Assembly: GCF_010183535.1 (NCBI RefSeq)
Contig: NC_071330.1
Coordinates: 6,181,717-6,245,716, forward strand
Source of the DNA: Caenorhabditis remanei
Lineage: Eukaryota; Nematoda; Chromadorea; Rhabditida; Rhabditidae
DNA length: 64,000 bases
Direction of reading: 5' to 3'
Below the pieces are notes generated by a model, which was not told where the DNA came from, did not search any database, and saw only the letters and a list, made by a program, of their open reading frames with translations. Positions 13,601 to 25,937 of this stretch are shown here, in pieces (the first letter of the stretch is position 1; the number at the start of each line of letters is the position of its first letter). The translations under genes and the position numbers were made by a program.

Positions 13601-14207
13601 GATTCAAAGGAAACAAAACGTCACGAATATTAGTATTGCTCCAGATGAACCATTTGATGAGGGACAATTACCATTTAATGCTAGATCTACTTCGGTTGGA
13701 ACTTTCGATCAAAGATAATATCATAACTGTCAATTTCAGACTCTATCAACACCATCAAATCCTACAACAATTACTTCTCCACTTGGAAAAAGGAAGCATC
13801 GTACTCTTACAGTTTCTTCATCATCATCCAAAAAGATGAGAGATAATGAAGGGAAAAAAGTAAAAGTTTCAAAAAGGAGACCGGGAGGAATCAAAGTGCA
13901 ACTTGAGGTAAGATAATTGCATGCTTAAAACGAATACATAGGCATCTAAACGGTCTTCGCAACCGGGCTCAGGTGAAACTATTAAAAGTTCAATGAAGAA
14001 AAATAAAGAAACGAAGGAATAATCTTTTTTATGTCTGGAATTGTTTCCAACCAGTTCATATTCCAGGTTGATTACGAAACTGCTCGATTACTGTTCAGTC
14101 CGAAGAAGAATGGTCGAATCCCGAATGTCCACGTGGAAGAACTAGAAATGGATCTAGACGACATGGATGACGACATTCATTCGGAAGAGCATGAACCAAT
14201 TGTATGA
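10669..14207 (+). CDS. Unrecognised four-span membrane protein
   Basis: Exons 10669-10780, 12411-12549, 12595-12757, 13070-13347, 13395-13491, 13542-13694, 13740-13907 and 14067-14207 give 416 residues, all phases closing. The N-terminus is short, acidic then strongly Arg/Lys-rich ([11 protein letters not shown]). Four hydrophobic segments follow (around [56 protein letters not shown] and [16 protein letters not shown]). The cytoplasmic tail is long, with a basic serine-rich block and an acidic end ([17 protein letters not shown]). The first exon was joined because its phase-1 donor (AAAC|GTGAGT) restores the frame at the 12411 acceptor across a 1.6 kb intron. The 45-nt intron at 12550-12594 is stop-free and in frame, so it could be retained. 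No family assigned. Confidence 0.8.
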
Positions 14208-15132
14208 TATCTCAATGCTGGTTTCACTATCCCCCAAGAAGCTTTCATTCTCATTCGGAGAGTCTCTATTTCTCTCTTCATCCAAATTGTCTACGAGTAT
14301 CTCAATCACTTTCTGGTCTCAACCGAGTACAAATACACGAAATCAAAAAAGATGTGTTTATTCTTTTGTAAAAAAAATTAACTCGTATTTATAAAGCTGT
14401 GAACCGATTACTTGTTTCTTTTTTCTTAAAAATTCAGGGTTTTGCAAATTAGAATCAGAATGCGACAGGTTGATAAGGAGAATGAGATCCTTTTAGATAA
14501 ATTAAAGCAATGATGAAAAAGAAGGAAGAAGATTATTCAGACATGAACAGATGATCCATATCCAGTATTTGAATTGGAGATGAACGTGCAGGCAAGAATT
14601 GAGCTCTTTTTACGGTTCGAGTCGTCTCGATTGGTCACGAATCGGCTTCGTCTGAAAGCTTGAATGGGTGTCTTAGGTATGGAGAGGATGTTGAACTTAT
14701 TAGGAAAACTGAAAATGGATAGACTTGGGAGAAGGTTATAGTTGTTTCTTTGGGTAATGGAATTGTACTCTGCTGACAGTCTAATTAGAATTTCGAGAAT
14801 GTTTCGTATAGTATTGTTCTCTAGTTCAATAGCAAACTTTAGTTCACATTCAACTCAGAAAACGGGGGAAAAAGGTTTGAGACAGACGACACATTGTTGG
14901 CAACTAACCGTAGGGATCGAACCCCTGGATACTCGTATAAATATATGATTTTGATAGAAGTAGATATATGAATAACACAACTAAATAATAGAACTTTTTT
15001 GCTGTTATCATAAAATTATAACCGGTGTAGTTTCTTTGCCGCCAACAAGACTTCTGAAATCGGTTTGAATACAGAGGTGAGATATGTTCCAAGGGAAAAT
15101 GTACCGTTCACACTGAATCAGATATCCTTATC
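14208..15132. other. Convergent 3' spacer
   Basis: 925 bp between the stops of the four-span protein gene and the srx gene. No coding sequence is supported. A GGTTCGATCCC-like box on the minus strand near 14913-14930 has no matching A box or cloverleaf and is not a tRNA. Confidence 0.5.
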
Positions 15133-16905
15133 TTACCTTGATGGCGTTTTCGAGGCATTCAAAGTGGCTTGAGAACGGAATGGATGACGGAGAACATTTC
15201 GGAATTGTTTGTTGAAGATTAGAGTGATCACACTGAAATTAATTGATAAAACTTCAGACTTCTTCAATTATTAAAGTTACCCATCAAGAGCGTGAACCAG
15301 AATCCACGCGTACGTTGTCAATAAGAAATTAGGCCATCGATTCGAAGACTCCGAGAGAGCTTTTGGTTCGAGTGGAACAGGGAAGAATAGAGCAACATAG
15401 AAATAAGTGACAAGTTCCAGAACGTATAAAAGTCCTTGAAGAGTTACTTGTTGAACGAACGCAGTCTCTACAGCTCTCCTCTTTTTCTGTTGAGTCGTTT
15501 CGAATGTTGATTCTGATTGTTTCTTTCTATTGTGCATGTGCATTCGACAGAATGTGAAACTGTTGGTGATTGCAAACATTGAAATTACAATTAATCCTCT
15601 GGAAAGTTAGTTTTTTAAGTGGAAAGGTTCGAATTGAACAGAGATTACCTGAAAAACTCTGCATAGTAGACATTGATCATTTCACATGGCGGACTGACGT
15701 AGTCCAGCATCCATCTTGGAATCGAAAAACCCATTTTGCAGTCCACTGAATAATAGAAAAGGTAGGAGTTATATCAAAGAAAGAAGTCTTACCGATAACA
15801 AGAAACCAGGAAAATCCGAATGAAACAAGTACAATAGCACATATTAGGAAAGTTGTGAATCTGTCGGTGAAAATGGTTTGATAGCTGGTTGGGAAGTAGA
15901 GGGAGATGAATCTGAAATTGTGACAGATGGATTCAAACAGAACTGTATAACTTTTAGAAACGGCTCAGTAAGTTTTAGTTACCTGTTGAGCGAAATGACT
16001 AGATGTGTGTAGATTGAAATATCGTAACAAATCAGACATAACTGTGCGAATCTCGACGCAACACCCAACGATTGCAGCGGTTTTATATCGCTGTAAATGT
16101 GGTAAATATCGTTTTCTGGAAACTGAATACGCTTGACGGAGTCGCACTTCCGCTCATGGCATCATTGAAACTCTCTCCGTCTCTACTCTCTTCCCTAAAA
16201 TCTCAAATTTCGTCAACCGACTAGACCAGAGGCCTCGGTTTGTAGAAAAAGTCATTTGGAAGAGCAGAAGGAAGAGATAAAACTGAAAGTGAGTGACTCA
16301 CAAAAAGAGGACAGGAGCAAAGTAGAAAGCCCAGACTAGAACAAAGACGGCGTCACCGGCTGCTTGAAGTTGAAGAAGACGTCCGAAGGAATTCCGTAGA
16401 AGGGAGAGACGGGTGATGTAGAAGGCAATGAACGTGTTACATGCAAATCCGACGAAACTCGTCTGAAAACAATACTGTTTAGGAAAAGTCTCGAACAGTA
16501 GATCAAATTTGTTATTTATGTTGAGTATGTCTACATTTCTCCTCACTTTGATATACTGAGGTTTTTGAGATCTAAAACATTTTCAGACATAGACTTCTGA
16601 TACAGGGATGTATCATTAGTATCCGGGTAAAAATGATAAAAAGATCAGCAGAAGAATTTCTGGAATCTAATCCGATAATCTTATTTTTATAAATTGATAC
16701 AGTTTCTTGTCACTGCGTCTAGTTACAAGATCAGACTCTTTTTTTCTACGGTTTCAGTCTTTGAGTAGGACCAAAAGCGACTGTAGAAATACCGATAGAC
16801 CAGTTTTCCTATTTTTGTTTTTCAAATACCGAAAAGTTGATAACTCACCAAGAAAATGAGAAGGGCAGCAAACTGATCAATGCCTTCAACCTCGACATCT
16901 TCCAT
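15133..16905 (-). CDS. Serpentine chemoreceptor, srx class (7TM GPCR)
   Basis: Minus-strand exons 16849-16905, 16302-16462, 15983-16090, 15793-15911, 15649-15745, 15281-15598 and 15133-15232 give 319 residues with consistent phases. Seven hydrophobic segments are visible. Srx-like hallmarks are the LRNSFGRLLQLQAAGDAVF stretch after TM1, the SLNRFISLYFP motif after TM3 (the nematode counterpart of DRY), a Cys in the DCKMGFSIPRW extracellular loop, and LIFNKQFRN after TM7. Srx receptors are predicted plasma-membrane chemosensory GPCRs of ciliated neurons. The start is the first ATG after an in-phase acceptor and gives a short acidic N-terminus, normal for the family. Srx versus a neighbouring sr class is inferred from motifs only. 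Confidence 0.88.
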
Positions 16906-19900
16906 GAGAATCTGGAAATTCATCTATGAAGCAAGAATAAGAAGATGTTGTCGAATCAAAAAGTAAAAGGAAGGTTCTCCGTTCTCCGAAGATATTTCTC
17001 AAAACGTCTGTAAAGGGAAGACTGCCACGCCTACATTTGGTGCTCTCGATAGAGCGAAATGGGAAGAGGAAAGAAGGGAAAAGAGGGGCTCCTCCCGGTT
17101 GTATCGAATTGCAGAATCGAACTTTCACCTCCATTATATCCCATCAGAATGGACTCTTTTTTTTGGTGAAAAGGAGAAGAAAAAGAAGAATTTGTTTGAA
17201 TAAGAAGAAAGGGATAAACGAAAGAATTGAATGTTAAGGAGATGGGATTATTGGAAGATATTGTTTTGGTGTTTCATTCTTTCAAGCCATCATTGACATT
17301 TTCAACTTTTTGTTTCTTTCATTACTAGAGTGAGGTCCGGCCGAGAAAATGTGTTTTATTTGCATGATGTCTGACCAATCAAACTCCAAAATTTTAAGGC
17401 ACATCTCGGCTTTCATTTGTTGAAAACGTTAAGAGGAAAAGTAAAAAAATGAAGCAGTCGTAGCTGGTATGTTTTGAAACATTTGCAGGAAAAATGAACT
17501 TTGTTTCGATGAAAATGATTGAAGATTTACTGTCTAGATTCTCTGGATATTGAAAGCTCAAATCTCGCAGCACAAAGAACGTTTAAACTTCTTGCAACTC
17601 TAACATTTTTTGACCCAATGACTAGATTGAGCTGTCCAGGCCCTAGAAATTCAACAGACGGTCGGCAGATGTCGTTCATTTTTTATCAAAGGTTAGCGTT
17701 CTCTAGAAAAAATCACAAGAAGATTTAAAAATTTCAATTCCTAGTCGGTACTGACACTCACAAACTTAATAATGGTCCGGAGTAACAAGTATTGAGCTCA
17801 GAGTTCAGATACTTCAATCCGTCAACGCACAAATCAGAATAAATTTTTGGAACGGGAAGTTCTAGAATTAAACTTCTTTAAAGTGTACATAAAACAAAAA
17901 ACAAAAACTCTCAAACTGCACCACTTTTTCAATAGTTTCCTATATTTTTTCACAATCTTTCCTCAGAAAGTAGCCGAAAATTGAATCAATTTATCTCGAC
18001 GTCGTGTAAAAGAAGTAGCAATTCATAAATCAAGAAATATCTCTCTCACTAAACAGCTTCTGCAAGAATAAAGAAATCAAGTAGTCGATGGTCCAGAAGA
18101 TGTTTGCACGTGGTCAAGAAAATAGAAGAAGTCAAAATGAAGTTAATCAAGTTATTTGCCTGAGGCGACAAAAAAAGAGAAAAGTTGAGAGAGGATGAGG
18201 GCGAGTATATGTATAAAGGACACGATGATGACGTGGCACAAATGACAACAAAACATGTGATCTGTATTTCGAACAATATAGGAAACGAAAACAGTCTCTC
18301 CTTGTATGTTTCTGTTTTTATACAACATTTTTAGAAAAGATCTAGAACCTGTAATAAGTATCTTAGATATAGATCTTCTTAAACTTTTTGTACGGAAAGA
18401 AAATCTAAGTCAGCGGGAAAAAAGAGGAAGCTAATTTGTACTAATCGGCAAAGTGAGTGACCTATTCAAAAGCATAAAGAGCAAAAAACTAGGAAGAAAG
18501 AGAAAAGAGAGAGAGAGAAAAAAGAAGTTGTTCCGTATTTGAAGTAACTCAATCAAGTAGTTGACAGATGCAGAAACAACACACACCTTGCTATGGACTT
18601 ATTGAGAATGGGTAACTATGTAATAAATAGAATTTAGTGTATTTTCTTTTAGTTAAAAACACATATTAGAATGTTTCGAGTGTGTTATGTTTGATTGAAT
18701 ACGGTAGGTTTGATATCTTGAACTTCTAGCCAAATGGCTACATTTAATCTGAGCATGCTGATTGCGTAAGAATGTTCATAAATTGAGGAAACTACTTCGA
18801 CTACAAGAATCACGAAATTAAAAATGCAAAATGAACCAGAAGAGAACCAATTTCGTTGTCTTGTGGCCTTGGAGTGCAAATTGTTAGTTCTACACAATGA
18901 CTAAGGTTTTTTCGGATTAGTCTTTTCACAAGGACACCACCATGTTTATACTTTCTTTATTAAAAATTTGGATTTAAGGCCGACTTTATCAAGATTTGTG
19001 ATGGTGAAAAGGTTTTCAGTTTGTGTTGTTTGAAGAAATACCTGGATCTCAGGACTGATATCGTTTTGAGAACTAGAAAAATTTTAGTGAGGGCACTTCT
19101 CTTTTTTTTTAAACGTAGCGGATGTTCATATATTCAGGTAGATCTGATTCGTAACAACAATTGAAACTCCAAGTTTCTCACATTTAGTACCTGATATGTT
19201 CCTCCGGTGTCAGAAATCTCACATTCAATGATCAGGGTATCTTTGGCCTCTATTATTGAATTCAGAAGTCAGAAAAAAGTTTCGAAGAAATTGAGAAACA
19301 CAACCCAAATACCTCCAATTTTGAGATTAAACTTCCGTAAGACTAAACCACACTTTCAGTTCTCGGAAAATCAAAGAATCAATCATGGACATTATTCCGT
19401 AATTGCATAAACTCGGCCGTCACTAACTCCTTTTTGGCCTGCACCAACTATTTATATTTACGTTTCATAATCGTACTAGAGTGGTTTGTTGATAGGAAAT
19501 AGATTAAGGAACCAGTTAGAAGAAAATTAAATGATCATTGTACCAATTCCAGGAAAAAATAGAAAGGTGAATGTTTTAGATTTGAAGGTTAAAGTACAAG
19601 AATGTTTAGATGAATTGAGGAATCGAGAGCAAGCAATCGAGCATCTCTCCGAAAGTTTTTGACACTTTCTCAAATATATTGAAACGAGAGAGTGGAGTAA
19701 ATAGAAGAGACGACAGTGAATGAAGTTTGTTGGAACAATCGGATAATTAGAAACTAAAGGACAATGACACTTTAGACTTCGAATGTTTCATAATTGGATA
19801 ATGAGAAAAGATGGAAAAGAGAAATATGAAAATGATGAGTAATCGGATATAATGAAATCATTATTGCCATTATTACGGTAATTTTGGAAAGTGGCTGAGC

Positions 19901-21674
19901 AAAGTTTGTTTGTCTGCTTGTCCCAATAATAATAAAAGAGATTTACATTCTTTTGAGGGCTCAGTTCCAGGTGCGACTTAACCATCGTTGCCTGAACTCA
20001 GTCATCAAGTAGGGCCTGGTCTCAAAAAAACCAGTGTTCCAAGAGTTCTTCCTGTGGTTAATCCATGCTAAATACGGCTCATCTATTAGAGGCTTGACGG
20101 CGCTTCGAGCTAGTGGTCATTGGAGAACTACGGTAGTACTTTGAGCCAGAGAGTGCTAGAAAACCATCAATAAGGTTTCCAGCATCTAGCTCGACTGACT
20201 TATGAAATCCTGAATAATGTAGACGTGACTTTGAATAAGTTTAAAGTAACTTAGAAACTAATCTCGAGTTCAAACACATTCAGAAACATACGAAAATTTG
20301 ATTGAATTCTTGGATAAATGGTCAAAACGGAAGTGTTTGCTTTTGCAAAAAAATGTGTTTTGATCTTGGCTCTCAGAAAGTTTTGATCTCGAAAGTAGTA
20401 CGGTATTTTGACCAAAAATGAAAATGGTATACGTCATGAAAGCTGTGTACTTCAAAAGTTACCCTTTTTCCTGCAGTGGTGTCCGGAAACGACTTGCAAA
20501 AAAAAAGACGACGTCTTCTCGTTTAGGGAGTGTCGAAATCAAATGAGAAAAATGCGCGGGTGGGACCGAAGATGTGGGAGTGACCAGTGGAAAATGGACA
20601 CTATTCAGCATTTTCAAAATGGGCCTTCTCGTCTCTTTTCTGGGTTCATTTAATTACCCAATCTTTTTTCTCCTTTCTTCTTTCCCGTATATATTTTCTC
20701 GTTCGCTTTTAAAGAGCCGGGTCGTGCCGCTTGACCCAATGAGAATGGTTGGTTTTTGCACACAAAACATACACATTTCATTCATTTTGTGTGTCTAATT
20801 CATTGCTTGGAGCAGATGGAAGAAAACGGAAATGGATGAAGAAAATGGGGTCGAACTCACCATTGTTTATTACGTTTCAAATCTCGGAATAGGAGAAGAA
20901 GATGATGATCACGAGGAGGTGGTGGATGATGAAGATGTTGTTCTTATTCTGAAATTAAAAAGGGTAATACGTTGATGAGAAAGGGAAAGAAAGGAAGGGA
21001 GTGATGAAATGTAATCTAATAAAAAGCACCGTGTTTCAATTATTCCTATGACTCCTAGAAATTCTCAGAAATTTCAAAAATTCATAAGAAGAATGTCAAG
21101 GAAGAAGAGTTATGTTTGGATTCTAATCAGAGTAAATGGATGAAATGATGATGCTCCTTCTCCTGTTCAAATGAATAATTCTTTCTACTTTGACGGTCGA
21201 AGAACAAAGTTATTAAAATAATTATGAAAGTTAAAGAGACAACACAGTCTACGGAGTGGAACTAAAGTCTATCGGGATGATGGGATACGTGAAAATGGGA
21301 AAATTGGTTGAATGTTTCAATTGTATCATGCGATTGATTACGGTAATGGCGTTACTGGAAACGTAAGAAGAACTTGAAACAAAGATTTACAAAGAAAAGT
21401 TCTCAGAACTTACCATTTCGGTACTCGCAAACCGCTTTTAAAGAAAAAGATCACAGTCAATTTGTCTACACGACTGTAAACGGAGAATTTGTTCCCCGCT
21501 CGTTCAGATCTTTTCCTTTTTTCCTTTTTCAGAATATTTCAGTTACAGTAACCTTATCTCTAAAGAGTTAAGATAAAACCATCGGTTTCAAAAATAGAAC
21601 AAGTTGGAGTAGAAGAGATGGATCATCCTGAAAAATACCTAGAAACCTCATCCTTTATTAGAAAGTACTCCACA

Positions 21675-21877
21675 GCAAGGCTGTCGCACGGCCGGCCGCG
21701 GCCGGCCGCGGCCCTCGGCCTTTAGGGCCGCCGAGGCCGCGGATTAACCAAATGGGCTGAATTTTTGTACATCGACTAATCTTTTGGTCCTCTACAAGGC
21801 CGCCTGAAGAAGCGAAAATTTTCCATGGCTGGGAACTGAGATATAGAATCGGCCCACGGCCTTTTTGACAGCCTTGC
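21675..21877. mobile_element. 203-bp GC-rich inverted-repeat element (MITE-like)
   Basis: The ends are inverted copies of GCAAGGCTGTC (left at 21675, right ending at 21877). They are flanked by the direct duplication TCCACA (21669-21674 and 21878-21883). The interior has a palindromic GGCCGGCCGCGG tract and further GGCC-rich arms, in sharp contrast to the AT-rich surroundings. It has no coding capacity. A perfect target duplication with perfect terminal repeats argues for a transposed non-autonomous DNA element. Confidence 0.8.
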
Positions 21878-23038
21878 TCCACAGTGAAGGTGCTTGGGAA
21901 AGTGAACATGACGGAGTATTTTTCAGGAAACAAATAAAGAAACAAGTTTTCTTTAAAAAGTGTTGCCGTTCACTTAGAGTCTAGACTTGCAAGAATAATG
22001 ATGGAAATTTTCCACAGAATATGTCGTTTCGATCTGCTCAGACTCTGTTTTCAGCACTTCTTCCTACAAAATTCTCGAACAAAAACTTTTGAATTCGCAT
22101 CAAACTACTTTGAAAAGAAGGTTTCCTTCGCTCAATTAGTTCCAAAGAACTCATTGAAAAACCAGTGTAAACATGGAAAGTTTGAAACGGAAAAGCGTAA
22201 TTTCGAGGCGTCCAATTAGAGGACACAGTTATTAATAAACAGTGGCCCATTTGCTGAGAGCAACAGAGCAATGAGGGGAATTCCCAAGAATGGAGAGGAA
22301 CAAAGAGACCGAAACTGAAATGTGAGATGCTTCTTTTTTGTGCAAATTGATGAGAAGGGATCAAAAAGATTGAAGAAAAAACAAAAAATGGACTGAATGA
22401 GTTCAAAAAAAGACAAAAAAAGAAGGAGAAAAGAGGATAAGAAAATGTCCGAAAACGGAACCGAGTGACACAAAAAGGGCTTACATCTTCCAAACGAAAT
22501 CTAATAATTTATGGAGAAAAGCTGCTCACAGTCACTCAAGGCAGATAAGTGTTGAGAAAAGGAAACTCATCTTTATCCTACTTTTTTTTAAAGAAATTCT
22601 TGGGAAAAGTTGAGAGAATTCGAAGAAGTTGAAGAAAGTTTGTCGGAAATGGGAGAGAAGGATTGTTTGTTGGGGTTACAAAGGGTCTTAAAACCAATCA
22701 GGTTGCATAAATTCGATAATAATTGGAGACATTTTTGGTGCTGATTTTGAAAGATTTTCTTGAATGAATTCATTTCTGGCCACAACCACCAGGCAACTTT
22801 TTGTATGAAGTTTTTATAATAAAATTACTGAAAATCCGAAAAATCTCATACATTGTTCTAAATAGTTTTTTCCATAGTATTTTTTTCAGAACAAGCTAAG
22901 GAGATCAGTCCGAAATCATCTAAAATCAAAGAAGATTCTGATGCATCAAAATGTAGAAGGCATCCGGGCCGTTATCTGACTCCGACAAAATGAATGAATC
23001 CAGAATAATTCTAAGAATCTGGGTAGACTGAGCACCCC

Positions 23039-23236
23039 TTGACACCGGAAAACGTGAAAGACATAAAGATGCGCATCATTCACATGACCCAAATTTACGA
23101 CCTTCTGCAAATGACGTCTTTGATTGAATTCTACATTAATTCAGAGGGCAAACAGATAGATGCCACGTCAAGGCACATTTTGGGTGCAAACGGAAACGAT
23201 GAAGAGCTCATTGAGCATTCATTGAAAACCAGGTAG
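23039..23236 (+). pseudogene. Short open frame, possible relic exon
   Basis: A 65-codon frame with a balanced protein-like composition (for example IHMTQIYDLLQMTSLIEFYI) and no obvious partner exon. The region just before (about 22891-22990) has another open stretch ending RRHPGRYLTPTK before a stop. Together they could be remains of a decayed gene. No domain recognised. Confidence 0.25.
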
Positions 23237-23635
23237 TATGATAATAAGGGTCAGTTGTTCAAATATCCAAAGATGCACAAGAAGAGATGGAATTGGAAAA
23301 GAATGGAAACAAGAGACGGGGGAATTCTTTTTGCAGAGGTGATGTTATAGGCAGACCCAATAAAAAGAGTGGAAAGAGAAGACAGAAAAGGGGTAATTGA
23401 GATGAGAGAAAAAGGAAGGGACCACTCAAAAAACTGACAGAATGTCTAAAAGATTTGCTCAGAGAAACAAGAGTTTTTTTTGAGAGAAATATCTTCCACT
23501 TGAGAATCCAGAATTCAGAAGGTGGGACTCTGAACCAAAAACCTAATTCCTGGTGAAGAGATCTCTCGAGGATCTTTTGAACTTTGCCTTTTTTCCTTGA
23601 CAAACTTCAATTCCAGCCTTCACCTCCAAGTCACA

Positions 23636-23643
23636 ACTGATAA
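23636..23643 (+). promoter_or_regulatory. GATA-type site ACTGATAA upstream of lipase gene 1
   Basis: The exact octamer ACTGATAA lies about 82 bp before the ATG. It matches the consensus for intestinal ELT-family GATA factors in Caenorhabditis. All four lipase genes here have a TGATAA/TTATCA at a similar distance. Function is inferred. Confidence 0.5.
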
Positions 23644-23724
23644 GAAGAAATGGCAACAGTATAAATTTGAATGAAGATAAGAGAGAGAGAGACATTTTCA
23701 GTTTTATAGAGAAAAACTGAAGAA

Positions 23725-25887
23725 ATGTTTCTACAATTACTACTATTATTTATTCCGTTTCTCCAGTTTATTCGAGCGGAAAATTGCTCGGATTGTGTGA
23801 ATTCTGGCAGAGTGTACGTTTCATAAATCACATTTTATGAGAGGAAAAGGTGTTAATAGCTGGAGATTGGGAGGGATAGAATTTCTCATGAACATTTTTT
23901 TTTGAAGATTATCTTGAAACAATTATCTTTTAGGTGGTGTGTTGAAACATCGGTATGCAGTACCTCGAATGGAACATGTACAACGTCTATCAATGTGAGT
24001 TTCAGTTTCAAAAGTTCAACTTAAACAAATGACATTTCCCAGCTTACCGGAATATTCCAGTCTAGTAAGAACCGGACAAATCAGAATTGAATTAAAGTTT
24101 TCTAGAGTTCAAGCTACGATTAACAAAAATTGATTCGGTTATGACCAATAATGGGCAGATTGTTTGACCACGTTTTCAGTTCACTGTGACCGCACAACCT
24201 TGCTCCCTAAATTGAGTAACCTAATGTAAAAATTGGTAATTAAAAACAGCCGAGAAAGTTTTGAACATATTGGTCAACTTTCACCAAAGATATCAAACAT
24301 TCAGATCAAGAATTCAAATAATTTGCCCAGCCCTGGTCCTGACTGAATACAGATACGCATCCTAACAGTCTGAAAAAAAATTTAAAATTCGGAGACAGTT
24401 AAAAAACCTGAAAGTAAAAGAAAAGACACTCCGAAAATATTTGCATATTTTGATCTTTTTCTAAGAATTCTATGTTTCTTGTTTGATTGTGTAAAGATTC
24501 TGTGAGAAAATCACCTTACAATAATTCTTTCTTTCTTCAGATTCCCTTAAACTGTCCAACATCTCCAGAATATGGATACGATGATGAATTCATGAGATCA
24601 GAAATCATGGTATTGACGACAGCCGCTCAAAATGAGAATCCTCAACTGTGTTTCAAGTAAGCCTTCTGTGCTTAATGTGACCATTTATGTTCTTTGTCAA
24701 TTCAATCATATCAGTTTATGATAAATAATATGATGAATTGGCATCACAAGTCAGAAAAAGTCTTACCTAGAATCTCTGTTTTCCAGTAATCAACTGCCGA
24801 CAATGAAGCTTTATCAAGTGAGAACAGTGAACTGTTCAACAGAATACAATGATGTCACGTGTGTCGGATACACTTCTTACGACACGAAACGAAAAGTGAT
24901 TTCTATTTCATTTAAGGGAGCACATGGACAGGATCAGATCAAGGAGTTAACAAATTATTGTATGAAATAGTGAGTGGAGTTCATAAAAAACAGAAAATGG
25001 AATAAAAACTTCAAAAGTGTGTCGATGTTCCCACGATGTTTTGATGGTTATTGTCAATTGTTTGCTTACGAGGGGGTGGTTTTGATCGCGTTTTTTTTGA
25101 ACTGATATCGGTAGTTCCACACTTTTTCACTTCTCACCTGTCTAATAGTTTTGTCAGTATTTACCCAATAACTTTTGTAAAAAATGAAGCAATCATTGAG
25201 CAATTTCAGTGGTCTTGAATCATATTACTCCGTCACCAATGGAAAAATTTTCAAAGTCATTCAAGACTACTTCTTGCTTCTCTGGAATGGAGGAATGCAA
25301 CAAGATTTGAGACATTTAAAATACAAATATCCGAGTTACGAACTGTGGGTGAATGGACACTCTCTTGGATCTTCTCTTGCTTGGGCTGCTTCTGCATGGA
25401 TCGTCAATATTGGACTGTATAAACCAGAAGAAATGAAAGTTGTCGTTATGGGTGCTTCGAGAATGTCTGATTACAATTGGGCTGCCTGGCATACCAAAAC
25501 GGTAGATGAGTCTGAGTACTGTTAGCTATAGTTTTCCTTTTCAGTTCCCATTCAATTTCCACATTCTCCATCGATCCGATCCAGTTGCTCATACTCCCAC
25601 ATTTGTTCCATCCACAAACACAACCCTGTTCTTCCCAAAAACTGAAGTTTGGTGAGTTCAAAGGATTGTTAGTTTTATGAATGAAGTACTGATTCAGGTA
25701 CAATAACTACATGCGTCAAGGAGATCCATTCCAAGTATGCCAAGAGGCAGATGGAAATTACTGTAGTGGCAGTATCAATCCAAATTCAACTCAATACATC
25801 GACCATCTGTACTATTTTAACATTGATATTCCTGGATGGGGACATGCTGGATGTCCCATGAATATTAGTGCTTATGCACAACCTTGA
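23725..25887 (+). CDS. Secreted lipase, class 3 (lipase gene 1)
   Basis: Exons 23725-23813, 23934-23994, 24541-24656, 24787-24969, 25210-25501, 25545-25651 and 25698-25887 give 345 residues. A hydrophobic signal peptide (LQLLLLFIPFLQFIRA) is followed by a Cys-rich N-terminal module. Then comes the alpha/beta-hydrolase fold with the nucleophile elbow GHSLG in WVNGHSLGSSLAW, a candidate acid in HRSDPVAH, and a DHLYYFN segment near the end that could carry the histidine. It probably hydrolyses acylglycerols in the gut lumen or extracellular space; substrate unknown. Compared with its neighbours it lacks the intron splitting exon 4, and the proline-arginine after the acid is changed to VAH. An AATAAA lies at 25902. 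It resembles the C40H1 lipase class 3 genes next to C. elegans cpb-1. Confidence 0.93.
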
Positions 25888-25937
25888 ATCGCTTAATTTT
25901 GAATAAATCTTAACTAATACGACAACTGATATAACAT

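Larger units (their letters stand above)
16906..23724. other. Gene-poor 6.8 kb region
   Basis: Upstream of the srx gene (minus) and of the first lipase gene (plus). Most open frames are purine/pyrimidine tracts. I found no multi-exon model with consistent phases. Contents noted: an inverted-repeat element at 21675-21877, an exon-like minus segment near 20869-20960 with good splice sites but stops in all useful frames (possibly a 5' UTR exon), and a short open frame at 23039-23236. Confidence 0.45.

Noticed and set aside
14913..14930. B-box-like GGTTCGATCCC on the minus strand
   Set aside because: No A box at tRNA spacing and no acceptor-stem pairing.
20869..20960. Minus-strand segment with good acceptor and donor
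   Set aside because: All reading frames are stopped or cannot join to another exon; at best a 5' UTR exon.
21658..21945. 95-codon minus-strand open frame
   Set aside because: It lies inside and around the GC-rich inverted-repeat element, so it is repeat sequence rather than a gene.
22038..22493. 151-codon minus-strand open frame
   Set aside because: Phe/Ser/Leu-rich translation of pyrimidine tracts with no signal peptide architecture or exon partner.
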